Positions 12,251 through 23,221 of a stretch of 64,000 nt of DNA are shown piece by piece. Source of the DNA: Heterocephalus glaber. Lineage: Eukaryota > Chordata > Mammalia > Rodentia > Bathyergidae. Within the stretch, counting starts at the first letter, position 1. The number at the start of each line of letters is the position of its first letter. The notes under the pieces are model-generated. The model was not told where the DNA came from and did no database searches. It was given only the letters and a program-made list of their open reading frames with translations. The DNA lies in contig NW_004624805.1 of the NCBI RefSeq assembly GCF_000247695.1, positions 3,364,967 through 3,428,966 on the forward strand. The letters are read 5' to 3'. Made by a program: the position numbers and the translations under genes.

Positions 12251-13049
12251 GGTCAGGTGGGAAGCAGCATCAGAACCCAGGGGTGCTGACTCCACCCGGC
12301 GCCTGGGCACCGGAGCATCCTGCACGTGGCTCAGAGGGGTTTCTGGGCACATGGACTTCTGACTCTCTCTGCATGGCGATATTTGTGATTCTCGTGATCA
12401 GACAGAACCTGCTCTGGATTCCCAGCCAAAGTCAGCCAGGAACTTGGGTTGGAACTGAAGGAGATTTCCCCCCCTAGACTACAGGTGTGGGTAGAAATGG
12501 GTCCTAAAATTCCCTTACCTGAGCCTGAGGCCTGCAGGGGTCAGCACCTGGGGCCACATGCTGCAGGCTTACAGGACCCATGTTGCCCGTGAGTGTGCGA
12601 TTTGCTCAGAACGACTGACAGGGCAAGTTCGTGAGCAGCACCTTCATCCCAGGCACTTGGCTTCCTTCTTACATTCCTGCTCCAAGCCCAGATGTCTGAG
12701 GCTGGAATGCTGGGTCCTGGACTCTTAATCCACTCCAGATGGTGTGTGGAGTCCTGTTACTACTTAGGCAAAGCAAGGAGATGTGCGGGACGGTGCTGGC
12801 CTGGATGAAGTGGGTGTGGACCAAGACATTGGCCTGGGGGGATGGCAGTGACTATTCGAAACATGAAGCCAGAAGCCAGAACCCAAAGCATCGGCACCAT
12901 CCTCAGCGGACTGAGGCCTGCCCTGTCTGTCCATCGCATTGTGCTCTGCATCACAATCACCTTTTAAGCACCTAACTGGGAGGTCAGAGCAGTTTATGAG
13001 GTTTGTGTCTAAAAGTCATGTTGGAATGCTAACTGTTGGGGATGAAACT
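12251..13049. other. Intergenic, no feature recognised
   Basis: Ordinary sequence; no repeats or exon-like segments identified. Confidence 0.5.
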
Positions 13050-13075
13050 AAACCAAACCAAACCAAACCAAACTC
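13050..13075 (+). repeat. (AAACC)n short tandem repeat
   Basis: About five copies of 'aaacc' precede the SINE tail at 13089; probably grown from a SINE poly(A) context. Confidence 0.85.
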
Positions 13076-13088
13076 TAGGACTCAATTT

Positions 13089-13175
13089 GTTTTGTTTTGT
13101 GGTACTGGGGACTGGAACTCAGGGCCTTACACCAGGCAGACAAGTGTTCTCCCATGGAGCTCCAAGCCCAGCCCA
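13089..13175 (-). mobile_element. ID-type SINE, diverged
   Basis: On plus: 'ggtactggggactggaactcagggccttacacc...caagcccagcc', the reverse complement of an ID element with its T-rich tail at 13086-13100. Confidence 0.8.
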
Positions 13176-13179
13176 GTTT

Positions 13180-15587
13180 CTCTAACTTGAAGATAGGGAG
13201 GGAGGGAGACAGAGGCCGTGTGTGTGGAGCTAGAACTCCGTGATCCTCAGGTTCTGGGCTGTCCCCGACATGACTCTGTCCCCACGCAGGCCGTCTCCCT
13301 CTGTACTCCGCCTTGGAAGGCTTTGGATCCTGTAGCGCAGTCCTCAACCCAGGCTGAATCACTCTGAGAACCCCCTGGGGATGCAGCCAGGACTCAGACC
13401 AATGTCTTTCAGGCCCGGAGGACCTTTGAAAATGCAGGATTTCTACAGAGCAGCTCTGAAAACAAAATGACTCTTCTGGAAGCCACTGCCTCCAGCTGTA
13501 CAAGGCAAAAAAAACAGTTCTGAAATTTAAGATCATAATACATTTTGTACATAGTTTGTGGTTTTATAGTCCCTTTAATCTTTCTTTCCCCCCTGCACTC
13601 CTACAAAGATCTGGGCATGAGCCGCGCCAACACACAGTTGCACTGCTAAGCAACAAACTTGTAAAACCAGGCTCTGGACCGCAGCCATCACAGCTTTGTA
13701 ACATCTCCAAGAGCAGAGGGTGACATGATAGATTGAAATGGGGCCAAGGAACCATTACTATGTTTTGTGTCAAAGAGCTGCTTTATTAAAGTCCGATGAC
13801 TATAAATCAGGCCAGCTGAAGGCTGTGTTTTCCTTGCCCTCTCCATATCCCAGGTGGACATAATCCAGTCCAGTGCTGCGTCCTATCTGCCCAGCATCTT
13901 ACCAGCTGGGCTGTCTCAGGCTGGGGAGGGGCTGACTGTAGGAAGAGACTGAGGTGAGCGTCTTGTGGCAGCCTATAGCTTGGGCAGCTAGGCTATGCTG
14001 AGGGCATTAACTAGATTCATCCAGTCCTTCCCCAGGCTCTCAGCACCCAGGACTGACAGCAAGAGGTTTTTGAGTTTCAGTTTTTGTTTGTCAAAATCTC
14101 CAGTTCAAAGGAAGATGCTGTCTTGCCAGGCTCCCTTCTGAGAGCCCACTACAGGAGGCCCAGCCTCTCTGACCCTCAAGCTCTTGGGAGAACTAAGCAG
14201 AAGAGGGGACTTCACAAAATGATCCAGCAGAATGTTTGGCCGTATCAAGTCCTTGACCTGTGCCATCACCATCTGAGTTTTTACTAGTGATGGGGACTCG
14301 GTAGCTGCTTCTCAATAATAGGATAATATTGATATGAAGTAATACAAGCACTCATGATGGTCCCCAAGGTGTCTGCCAGGACGGCCACCTTCTAGCTGGG
14401 AACTTCGGCCCTGGGCTGGGTGTGGACATCCTGGTTGGGGAAATTCCTTCCGGGGCCCAGGTTGGTGAAATGAGCAACAGCTGAGAGAGGCAAATTGCTG
14501 TCCTTAGGGCATGTGGGACGCACAACTGGCCCACGTTCCTCCCTTGTGTGCAGAGAGAGGTGTGGGAGATAATGATTTAATCAAAGAAAACTCACGGACA
14601 GTAACGCTGTGCAGACACAAACAAACAGAATGAGGGGCTGCTCTGTCTTTGTTCTTTCTTCACCCCCCAAAGAAAATAAAATGCACATGTGGGAAATCTA
14701 AGCTAGACTTCCAAGTAGTTTGCATTCAAATTAAGGATGAAAATCTAATGGCTTGGGGGTCTGGTATTGAAAAATGTATAATATTCTGAAGACAAGATAT
14801 TTATCATCCCTTGTATCCCTCATTTCCCCCCAGGAGAATCAAATGATTCCCTGTTGCAAAGGGTCCTGGTGACTCCACCAGAGAAGAAAAGCAGTTAAAC
14901 AACAGGTGGCCTGAGGGATTTGCCTGCAATTAAATATTCCAGGAGACAGAAATTATCTTACAATTTGACTAAAATGAAAGTTCTGGTTTAAATGCATCCA
15001 AGTTTTGCCTTTCTTATTTTCTTATAACCTTCCTTTGGTTTCTGCTTTCTTCTCTTCCTGCCTTTTCCTTTTAGCCTTCATTTGAAAGTGATTTCTTTCA
15101 GAACTCTTAAAAAATGAATACTTGCAAGTATGTGGTTGCTTCTGGAGTATTTTCCCAGTCTGGCTCCAGGGAGTCCCAGCCTGTCCCTGGTCCCCTTTTG
15201 TCCCCTCCAGGAGTATATGGACTGAGGCCAGGCAGGACCAGATCTGCCATCTTGAACTGCCAGGACCACACCCTAGGGTGCCACACAAGTCAAATAGTCA
15301 CCCTGAATGCTGAAAGTGGGAGTGGTTTACTCTGTGTTAATTATATAATTGTCCTTTAGTAACACCACCAAGGAGGAAGAGGGGCACAAGGAAGGAGAGC
15401 AGAGGAGGCCCCTTGTTCCACTATAGTTGGCTGAGCAGACTGGAGGGACATGGAAAATCACACCCCTCTCATACCACTTACTCATGATGCCACTCTATGA
15501 GAGGGACAAATTGCATAGCCCAGTTGGGTTGATGGGATGAAGATCATGGAGTCAGGTTGGATTTCCAGCTCACTCACCTACTGGTAA

Positions 15588-15590
<3 letters not shown>
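13180..15590. other. Intergenic, no feature recognised
   Basis: Mostly unique. The part 13540-13830 is A/T-rich with a consistent non-repeat texture and could be conserved, but I cannot test that. No gene recognised. Confidence 0.45.
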
Positions 15591-15591
<1 letters not shown>

Positions 15592-15632
<41 letters not shown>

Positions 15633-15640
15633 TCTCCCTC
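15592..15640 (+). repeat. (TC)n microsatellite
   Basis: About 18 TC units followed by a C/T-rich tract. The Ser-Leu repeat open frame across it is an artefact. Confidence 0.95.
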
Positions 15641-15869
15641 CCTTTACTGACACAGCCATGGAGCATAGGGGTCCAGGTAGCACCTCTGTCCTGCACTGTT
15701 GCTGGCTCTGCAGATGGGACTCTGCAAAGGACTGACGGGTCTCCGGATTGGATGCCCAGAATTCCCAGGTACAAAGGAAGCATCAACAATTTCATGTGTA
15801 TAGTTACAGAAGAGCCAGCTTCATCTAGGACTAGAGCTTGTTACAGACAGGACCTCCCCCTTTCCACCT

Positions 15870-15990
15870 TTCCTACCAGGGGTAATCATCCTCATTCCCA
15901 GCTGAGACAAAGGAAGTACAGGGAGACCAAGGAATTTCACTAGGTTGTGTGGCTGGTGAGGATGGAATTCAGATCTGCTGGTGAAAGGGG
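15870..15990 (+). mobile_element. MIR SINE
   Basis: 'atcatcctcattcccagctgagacaaaggaagtacagggagaccaaggaatttcactaggttgtgtggctgg' follows the MIR core and 3' arm. Confidence 0.6.
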
Positions 15991-16149
15991 CAAAGAGGGA
16001 GCCCCAGGTGCAGAAAGTGCCCCTGGAATTGCCCTACAGAGATTGCTCCAAGAACTGGGGTCTGGAAGCCCCATAGATAAGGAGAAAGCACACAGTCAGG
16101 CAGCTCCACATTCAAAGGGTTCAAGGGTTCACAGTGGAACCACTGCATG

Positions 16150-16275
16150 ACTTTATGGTTGCTCATTAACCTGCTTGCCTTCCTCACCTGTGAAGCAGGG
16201 AGAGCAATTGTTGCCTTCCTTCATGGCTTCAGCAATCATGGAAAGAGTCAATCACTAGCACAGTGCCTGTCTCTG
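16150..16275 (-). mobile_element. MIR SINE
   Basis: 'gctcattaacctgcttgccttcctcacctgtgaagcagggagagcaattgttgcc...tagcacagtgcctg' is the reverse-complement MIR pattern. Confidence 0.65.
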
Positions 16276-16339
16276 AGAGATGTTTTAGCTGATTTCATCA
16301 TATGAACATCCAGAGTATATTCACACAAACCTAGAGGGT

Positions 16340-16705
16340 ATGGGTGTGTATGAATCACATTCTCATCACTGGGACACATACCCAATACCCAAAACTTGAA
16401 GGAGAGGTGTATTTTGGCTCACAGTTAAAGAGGGTTCAATCCATGGTTGGCTGGCTCCAAGGTATAAATGGCATGGTAGATGGACATAGTGAACAAAAGC
16501 TGTTCAACCCATACCAGCCAGGAATCAAAGGAAGGGTAAGAGCCAAAGTGAGAAATATACCCTCCAAAGGCACATGACCAGTGACCCAATTTCTTCAACT
16601 GAGTAGCACCTCTTATCAGTACATTCAGCTATGAACTTATCAATGGATTGATCCACTGACAAGTTAGCATCCCCATAATTCATTCAATCTCCCCAAGCCC
16701 CAATT
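16340..16705 (-). mobile_element. MaLR-type LTR, family B copy 1
   Basis: Read on minus: 'gatgctaacttgtcagtggatcaatccattgataagttcatagctga', 'gaagaaattgggtcactgg', 'ggagggtatat', 'accatggattgaaccctctttaactgtgagccaaaatacacc'. The same family is at 31981 on plus. It abuts the 3' LTR of the ERV at 16709. Confidence 0.7.
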
Positions 16706-16708
16706 CTT

Positions 16709-17089
16709 GTATTGAAGGCATGGAGAGCATAAAGACCACTTGGGCAAGGTTTGTGTGAGCAAGAAGGCTGTCTATTTCACTCAGGTGCAAGTGAGCTGAG
16801 TCCAAAAAGAGAATCAGCACTCAGAGAAGGGAGAACAAAGCCTTTAAAGGGGAGGAGTTGCTGGGGGTGGTCTGGGGAGGAACTGCTGCCAGAGAGAGTG
16901 TGGTCACACTTCTCAGAATGGGCAGTGCAGATGTACTTGGGCTTCTTGAACTGAGGGGTTAGGACATGGTGCTCTGGAGCAGCCTCACCCATCAGGCTTG
17001 ATATTTTTGTCTCTTTGTTGTTATAAAGAAAGAGTAAGGAAAGTGGGCACTGTTTCATATGGCTTCTTCATGTGGGGCATGTGGGTGGC
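16709..17089 (-). repeat. ERV 3' LTR
   Basis: The copy furthest along the minus-strand direction. It ends (minus) in ...CTTCAATACA with the canonical CA. A purine run (AAGGAGAGAGA, minus) ending at about 17090 could be the polypurine tract, which would put the LTR start at about 17089. Similarity to the other LTR fades beyond about 17000, so this end is uncertain. Confidence 0.6.
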
Positions 17090-17189
17090 ATCTCTCTCCT
17101 TAATCGGGAGAGAGTCTTTGGGGGAAAGGATGGTACAAGGTGGAGGTGGCACATGAGGTTAGTAAGGACCCAGATCTGGGGAGGGACTG

Positions 17190-17345
17190 TATATATGCAC
17201 ACTCATAAACATATTACACATATATATGTACACACACATACATATATACATATATATACATATATACATATATATGTGTGTATATATATACATATATATA
17301 TGTATATATGTATATATATGTATATATGTATATATATACATATAT
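17190..17345. repeat. TA/CA-rich palindromic microsatellite
   Basis: About 150 bp of mixed (TA)n, (CATA)n and (TGTA)n units. It is near self-complementary, so cruciform or hairpin formation is likely. It lies inside the ERV between gag and the 3' LTR. Confidence 0.95.
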
Positions 17346-17739
17346 TCTTTTTCCTAAAGGGTGTTCTGAAACCAAGAAAGATGAGAGCTGATGAAATGAG
17401 GGAAGTGGGTGAAGTGGCAAGATGGATAGGGGCAGGACATTCAGGTGTAATTCAGGACAGCTTGAGGGAAGTAGGGGAGATTACTTATAATTTCCATGAG
17501 GAAGGATCAGGTGAGTTATCAGCAGGATGTAGCTTTAGCAGGGAGCAATGTATCTACTGGGGAGAGTCTCACAGACAGCTGTCAGGGTGCGTTAGATGAC
17601 CAGGAAGGGTCCTGTCCACTTGGGCCAAAGTTTGGCATCCAAAATGGTCCAGGAGGCTTCCAAGGCTGTTGGGCAGCTTCAGTCTTCTGCAGCCAACCCA
17701 AGAAAGTCTAGGAAGGAGTCAACTGGGGGTTCTTAGGGT

Positions 17740-18775
17740 CATGACTCAGAGACAGCTGCTGATGTTGGGCAATCTGACTTCCAGTGGGGACCCCCACAAG
17801 AAGAACATGGCTTGGGAGAAATCTTGAGCTGCAGACATTCCATAGCCCAGCAACTGTTCTGGCAGCATTTGAAGCATGGCCCTGGAGGGGTGCTTTTGGT
17901 CAGGCCTTGCAAATTCCCTCTACTAGGTAGGAAATCATGCAACATCAATTGGCTATGCCCTGGGATCCTGCCTGATAGTTCCAGTGTGGGTTCTCTCAGG
18001 GGACATCCATGGGGCCCTCCAAAAGTTCAGGCTGAAGGTACCTGCAGTTGCCTCCATAGACTTGAGCAGGGAAAATACCCACTCCTGTTCATCTGGGGAG
18101 AGAGTGGAGCAAGGATGATATTTAAATCAGTCCAAGTAAGGATATATGACAGGGTCAGGTATTGGAACTCAGATATATTGGGTGGGGTCTGATAAGAAGA
18201 ACCCCAGATGCTGGCTAATCTAGGAGAGGTCTAACAGAGAGAAAGGAACACAAACTCAGACTTTCCTTCCACTCCTGCCACTTCATGGCAGAGAGCAAGG
18301 GATTAAGGTCAAACTGTAATCTGGACCAGGTGTGTGGTTGGGCGGGGTCAGGCAGAGCATATGGAGGAGGGTTAGAGTTAGGGGATGGTGTCAGATTGGC
18401 GGGAGACTCAGCAAGGGGGGGGGGTGCTGCCTGGAGGAAGTGGGGTTGGCAGGGGGCAGTCTGAGGGAAACAAAGGCACTGGGGAGGGCAAGGTTAGTAG
18501 GATCCATCATCAGGTAGGAGTCAGTGTTAGGTGGGACCAGATGGGGTGCAGACAAGAGTGAAAGAAGGATTTGAAGAGTCACAGGAGGAGTACACGGTGG
18601 GGAAGCTATGAAAGATAAAGAATGCTTGGATATAGGGTACCTCAGACCATTTGCCTAACTTTTGGCAATAATTATCTAACCCCTACAAGACAGAAAAATC
18701 AAAGGTGCCATTTTCTGGCCATTGGAAACCATTCTCAAGTTTATATTGTGGTCAAGTAGCATTACAAAACAACAA
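17740..18775 (-). pseudogene. ERV gag remnant
   Basis: Fragments in changing frames on the minus strand. A matrix-type motif around a W-S-E-V-P-Y core lies near 18640. A proline-rich stretch at 18582-18391 and a capsid-like stretch near 18100 follow, and nucleocapsid Cys knuckles lie at about 17878-17836 and 17811-17767. The second knuckle keeps C-X2-C-X3-H-X4-C (core GGPHWKSDC). The first has Cys where His is expected. Several stops separate the pieces, so it is a dead gene. Confidence 0.7.
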
Positions 18776-19440
18776 AAACAAAAATAAATAAATAAACTTA
18801 GATGTTGTGGTGGATTGGCTAATGGTCAACTTGTAACGCCCAGCTAAACTGAATCAGTGTGGTCTGGGCGTAGAGGATCCACCTGAGCACTGTTACCAGT
18901 AGCCATAAAAAGAGAACTGGAGAGGAAGATCTTGGCTTGTTGATTTGCTAGGAGAAGCTTGCTGTGGTTTGTTTTCCTGGTGCAAAGTAGGCTCTTCTCC
19001 TTGGAGCAGGAGCTCGGGGACTTACTGTTGCTGGGAATGGCTGCTGTTTTCATCAGGGGAGCTCTGACCTTTACCGTGAGCATCACTGCCTGGCTCCAGT
19101 GTGGATCCCTCAGAAATCCTTTATCTCTCCAGCATAGATTTTCTGACTTCCACCACTGGCCTTTGGGCCTTCCAGGTGCAGGTCCTCAATACAGACAAGC
19201 ATGACACATTGCCATGGGCTCTAGGCCACTGGCTGGACTCGAGGAGGACATTGCCTTGGACTCTAGGCCTTCAGCTGGACTTGTGTGGGAAGCTGTTGGG
19301 ATCCAGGCCCTCAGGTGAATCCTTGGGGCCTCTAGTATGTGGTTAATTTCTTGCACTCCTTTGCATTTAAACCTTTGGGTAATTATCATAAAATAACCTT
19401 TTAAGTTATGCGTCCTGTATTTAAAGTTTTCCCTTGCTGA
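18776..19440 (+). mobile_element. Unidentified sequence nested in the ERV gag/leader
   Basis: The gag leader and matrix parts are separated by about 0.6 kb that does not read as gag. It begins near a stretch of 'aaataaataaataaac' and continues 'tgttgtggtggattggctaatggtcaacttg', with a TATA-like 'ccataaaaagag' at about 18903 and repeated 'gactctaggcc.tcagctgga' motifs at 19220-19285. The layout is LTR-like on the plus strand, but I cannot name the family or fix its ends. Confidence 0.4.
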
Positions 19441-19930
19441 ATCTTTCTGACTACAACAGATGGTTGGGCTTCAGATCAAGGTGTAGGTGGAGAGGTTTTA
19501 GGTTTTTTGGGAGACAGGCTAGCAGGAAGGAGGGGGCAATAGAGGGAGGAAGATTTCCCATAGGGAGCAGAGAAAAGTAATGAGAGCAGCAACTAATGTC
19601 CACAGCAAATGTCTCCAGTTGGGACTCAGAGCCATAACATGACATGGATGGGTGACCAACGCAGGCGTCTCCATGGCTGGCCAGGCATCAAGGGAAGACT
19701 GTCTTCCCAGAGAATTTCCATGACCAGCACTGGATTTAAGAAACACAGAAAGTGGAATGGGCCTCTCTTTTTCTCTGCAGGTGAGGGAACAGAAGGAAAA
19801 GTTTGCCCAATCTGAAGCAGCTGGTGGGGATTGTCTTGAGCACAGTCTGAGAAGCCAATGTCACGGGGTGGCCTTGTTAGGACAAAAGGCTTGGGATAGG
19901 GCTTGACAGCCCTCCAGGGAGGGTTGCCTA

Positions 19931-19948
19931 TCCCAGGTTTTGGCACCA
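19931..19948 (-). other. Retroviral primer binding site, tRNA-Phe type
   Basis: Minus strand reads TGGTGCCAAAACCTGGGA, directly after the 5' LTR. The complement of the 3' end of mammalian tRNA-Phe is TGGTGCCGAAACCCGGGA, so 16 of 18 positions match, and both differences are the transitions expected from CpG/C decay. Confidence 0.75.
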
Positions 19949-20259
19949 GGTATATTGAAGGCACAGAGAGCAGAGAGACCATCCGGGAAGTTCGAGTGGG
20001 CTGAGTACAAAAAAGAGACAACAGTCGGTGAAGGGAGAACATAGCCTTTAAAGGGGAGGTGGTTGCCAGGGTTGTCTAGGGAGGAGCGGCTGCCTTGAGG
20101 AACTGGGGGCGGTGGTGGAAAGGAATGGCTGATGCAGATGTACTGGGACTTCCTGGAACCAAGGGTTTGGGGCATGGTGCTCGGCAATGCCCTCCCTCCA
20201 GATGTGACACCTCTGACGCATGAGACTTTTGGGGGGCATTATAGATCTAAACTGTAACA
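19949..20259 (-). repeat. ERV 5' LTR
   Basis: Homologous to 16709-17089 over blocks such as 'attgaaggca...gagagca', 'gaagggagaaca.agcctttaaaggggagg', 'gcagatgtact.gg' and 'catggtgctc'. It lacks about 40-50 bp present in the other copy. Its promoter-like word on minus is tttaaagg near 20046-20053. The proposed 5' end on minus is TGTTACAG, and it ends next to the primer binding site. Divergence between copies indicates an old insertion. Confidence 0.7.
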
Positions 20260-20689
20260 AGAGCTGAAGTACAACCAAGAGCTGAAATAAACACAATATG
20301 TGTGAGGCTACTGCTGTACCACAGTGCATACACTGTAAGCTTTGTTATAAGTAGAAGGGATGAGCTCTAAAGCAGTGATAAAATGTATAGCACAGTAAGT
20401 GCATAGAGCAATAATTCATTCATGTTCGTCAAGTATTATGCACTGCACACAACTGTTTGAGTACATGCTATATATACTTTTGTGCTGTTAGCAGTGAGGC
20501 TAGATACTTGACATGAACATCATCACAAACACAAGAGGACTGTGTTGTGCTGTTATGACGGCTACATCACTAGGTGACAGAAGCTTTTTAATTTCATTAT
20601 CCTCTTATGAAATAATGAGTCCACTGATGCCCAAAATGTGACACCTGAGTCTGTGGTTCTAACAATAGGTTCTATCCTCCTTTTCTGCT
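20260..20689. other. Intergenic, no feature recognised
   Basis: A/T-rich unique sequence directly beyond the ERV. A short direct repeat, caagagctgaa, occurs at 20258 and 20276. Confidence 0.5.
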
Positions 20690-20790
20690 ACTTTCATCAC
20701 ATTAGGAGATAAATGCTATTACAGCCATTTTAGAGATGAGGAAACTGAGAGGTTAAACAACTTACCTCAAAGCTCATCTGAAGCTCAGTG
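20690..20790 (+). mobile_element. MIR SINE
   Basis: 'gctattacagccattttagagatgaggaaactgagaggttaaacaacttacctcaaagctc' is a clear MIR core. Confidence 0.85.
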
Positions 20791-21165
20791 CTCTTTCTCT
20801 TTGTCTCCTTTCAGGTTAAATCCCACCACCTCCTGTAAGCATCTCCTCTCCCAGACTCCAGGTAGCCTTGGCTCTCCATCCTTCAATTTCTGCCCTCCTG
20901 GGTTTATCTGGCCACAGCTGGCATGAGAGAAACAATCTAATTTGGTGCAGAGCAAGCCTTGCGTCCTTACTCCTGTCCCTGATATTATTAACTCAACTGA
21001 AATAGGTTCTACTGGTCCAGTGTTCGAGTGTGTCCCGTCACCCACCCCACCCCACCCCAAGGTTCATGACTGGCTACAGAAAGATGCACTGAGACTAAAA
21101 TACTCCTTCAAGTGGCTCAAAGCTGCCCTGGAGTGGGAGACTGACTGCCATCAGTCACCCTGGGT

Positions 21166-21266
21166 TTTTTTGAGGGGTTTTTTCTTTTTGGTACTGGGGA
21201 TCGAACTCGGGGCCTTGTGCTTGCGAGGCAGGTGACAGAACCACTGAGCTAAATCCCCAGCCCCAG
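21166..21266 (-). mobile_element. ID-type SINE, 'cacctgcctcgcaagc' variant
   Basis: Plus strand: T-rich tail, then 'ggtactggggatcgaactcggggccttgtgcttgcgaggcaggtgacagaaccactgagctaaatccccagcccc'. Well preserved, so probably lineage-specific and fairly young. Confidence 0.92.
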
Positions 21267-22181
21267 TCACCTTGTTTTCGCAAATCAAATATCCAAGACT
21301 ACACCATCCTCTGTGAACAGCCTGTTGGCATGGAGATCACAGAAGCAGAAGTCCAGTGCTGCTCAGTGGACGCGTGAGGGTGTGTCCCCCTCACACATCT
21401 CGGGCTTAGTGTCCTGCAAGTCAGAGAACTCGGCGCTGAACTGCACAAAGGGGCCCAGCCTGCTTCAGCTACTACATCAAGAACAAAACCTTGCAGATCC
21501 AAAGAATACCAATGTGCTCCCCATTCCAGCAAGCCTTGCCCCCATGTCCCTGCAGGGGAACAAAGGCGGACAGTAGAGCCTCCTTAGCTGCACATCACCT
21601 TGACCTCCTTCTGTCTGCCCCATTCTGCCCTGACAAGTATTTTGTGCCTCCACCCTCAAGGCCAAGCTGTGGCCAGAGGTCACTGAATTCATCATGCTAA
21701 ACAAGAGCTTTGCTGATGTTTTAGAATTTCTAGGGTGACCTAATTCCCTGTATCTGTTTTTCACAACTCTTCAATTTTTCCTCTGTTGTTTATAAGAGCA
21801 ATTGCTGGACTGAGATCAAGCAGCTCTCGGTGCCAAGACACCAGAGAGGCTGTGAGGCTCAGAAGCATGGAGAAAAGTCTCTGGGCCGCCAGCACCTCCT
21901 GCCTAGCGGCTGGCATTGGAGCGGGGGCCTGGGATCAGTGGGGTTAGCCCCAGGTGGACTTGTGCATGCATCTTGGCCTACAGGACTCACTGCTCGGGGC
22001 CGGGCCTGGTGACCTCCTCAGCTTCTGCTCTGCTGGGGAGTTGAGAGACTCACTTTCATCATGGGGGAGGGAGAATGGCTGGAGCACAGGCGACCTTACC
22101 TGGCTGCTACAACATAAAGGGCAAGTGTCCATGGTAAGACACAAAGACTCCATGATGCACTGTACTCTGCAGAGCACTGGT

Positions 22182-22275
22182 TTTTTTGGGGTTTTTTTGG
22201 TACCAGGGATCGAACTCAGGACCTTGTGCTTTTGAGGCAGGTGCCAGAACCACTGAGCTAAATCCCCGGCCCTGC
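22182..22275 (-). mobile_element. ID-type SINE, same variant
   Basis: Plus strand: T-rich tail, then 'ggtaccagggatcgaactcaggaccttgtgcttttgaggcaggtgccagaaccactgagctaaatccccggccc'. Confidence 0.92.
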
Positions 22276-22849
22276 AGAGAACTTTCTGACTATGAGCTCT
22301 TCGCTTTTTGGAGCAGCACAACCTCGGAGGGCAGGAGGACCCTGTGTGTTCTCAGTCTCCAGTTCTGCAGGTGATGAATCCAGGTCTGAAGGGTAGGAGA
22401 TGGGCCACCCTCCACCCAGCTGCCTGTGATCTGGGTCCAGAGCGGCTCTCCCATGTCCACCCTCGCCCAATCCTGCAGGATCCCTGTGAATTAGAGAGGC
22501 CGGCCAGTGAGATCACTATCCTGAACCTGCAAGGAGGAAATGAGAAGCATTCCACAGGGACTTGCCCAAGAGCGTGACACCAAGTGGAGAAGTCCAAACA
22601 GAAACAGATGTTTCTGATTCCAAGTCTCGTGCAAATCAGAAAGTTTAAGTTATCTTTGTCCTTTCTCTAAGTGGTGGGACTATTTGGAAGATGTCCATGG
22701 TGGCTTCTAAGCTCCTTCTACTTTGTCAGCTTGATAGATTTTCCTCTGTCCATCCCATAGGTGGAGCCTGCAAACTCCGGAATACAAGCCCTTACCCAGG
22801 ACCTGGGCCAGGCTTAGCACTTCCGGCCTGCCTGTTCCTTTAATGGCAC

Positions 22850-23010
22850 TCTGTCACCATCGTCATCTTCACTTTTGCAGACCCACGGGATAAACAAGAG
22901 CAGGGGCAGTTAGCCACCAAGATCACCCAGGGGGTAGTTAGAGATGTTGGGGTTCAAACCCAGGGATTCTGCTCCACAGTCTCTGCATAACCACTTGGCT
23001 CTCCTGCCTC
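22850..23010 (+). mobile_element. MIR SINE
   Basis: 'cacccagggggtagttagagatgttggggttcaaacccagggattctgctccacagtctctgcataaccac' is the MIR 3' arm. Confidence 0.6.
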
Positions 23011-23221
23011 TTTCCTAGCAGCGCTTACTCCTCCTTCTGCTGTGTCTGAGGGGGAGAGGAAAGGATTGGACTTTAGGACTCAAAGCCCCAAGCTCAGGAC
23101 TCCCCTGTCTTAGATTATCTGACTTAGAGCTGTAGCTGGCTCTGGAGGCTCAAATTTCCAGACTAATTTTCAAGAAGCTGCATCTAGGTATTTAGCACAA
23201 CCCATGAGAGGAAGAAATATT

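Larger units (their letters stand above)
16709..20259 (-). mobile_element. Class I endogenous retrovirus, compacted, tRNA-Phe type
   Basis: Two homologous LTRs in the same orientation (16709-about 17089 and about 19949-20259) flank a 2.9-kb interior. Read on the minus strand the order is 5' LTR, primer binding site, leader, interrupted gag fragments (matrix-like, proline-rich, capsid-like, nucleocapsid knuckles), a TA-rich microsatellite, then the 3' LTR. No reverse transcriptase, integrase or envelope block can be seen, so pol and env were lost. The primer site and gag resemble gammaretrovirus-like class I elements of the HERV-F/H kind. Stops and frameshifts throughout make it inactive. It appears to have landed in or beside a MaLR LTR (16340-16705). 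A target-site duplication could not be identified. Confidence 0.8.

Noticed and set aside
15592..15640. CRISPR-like or coding repeat
   Set aside because: Simple (TC)n microsatellite; no CRISPR or prokaryotic features exist in this window.
17072..17599. 175-codon frame with Tyr/Ile/His repeats
   Set aside because: It translates the TA/CA microsatellite inside the ERV.
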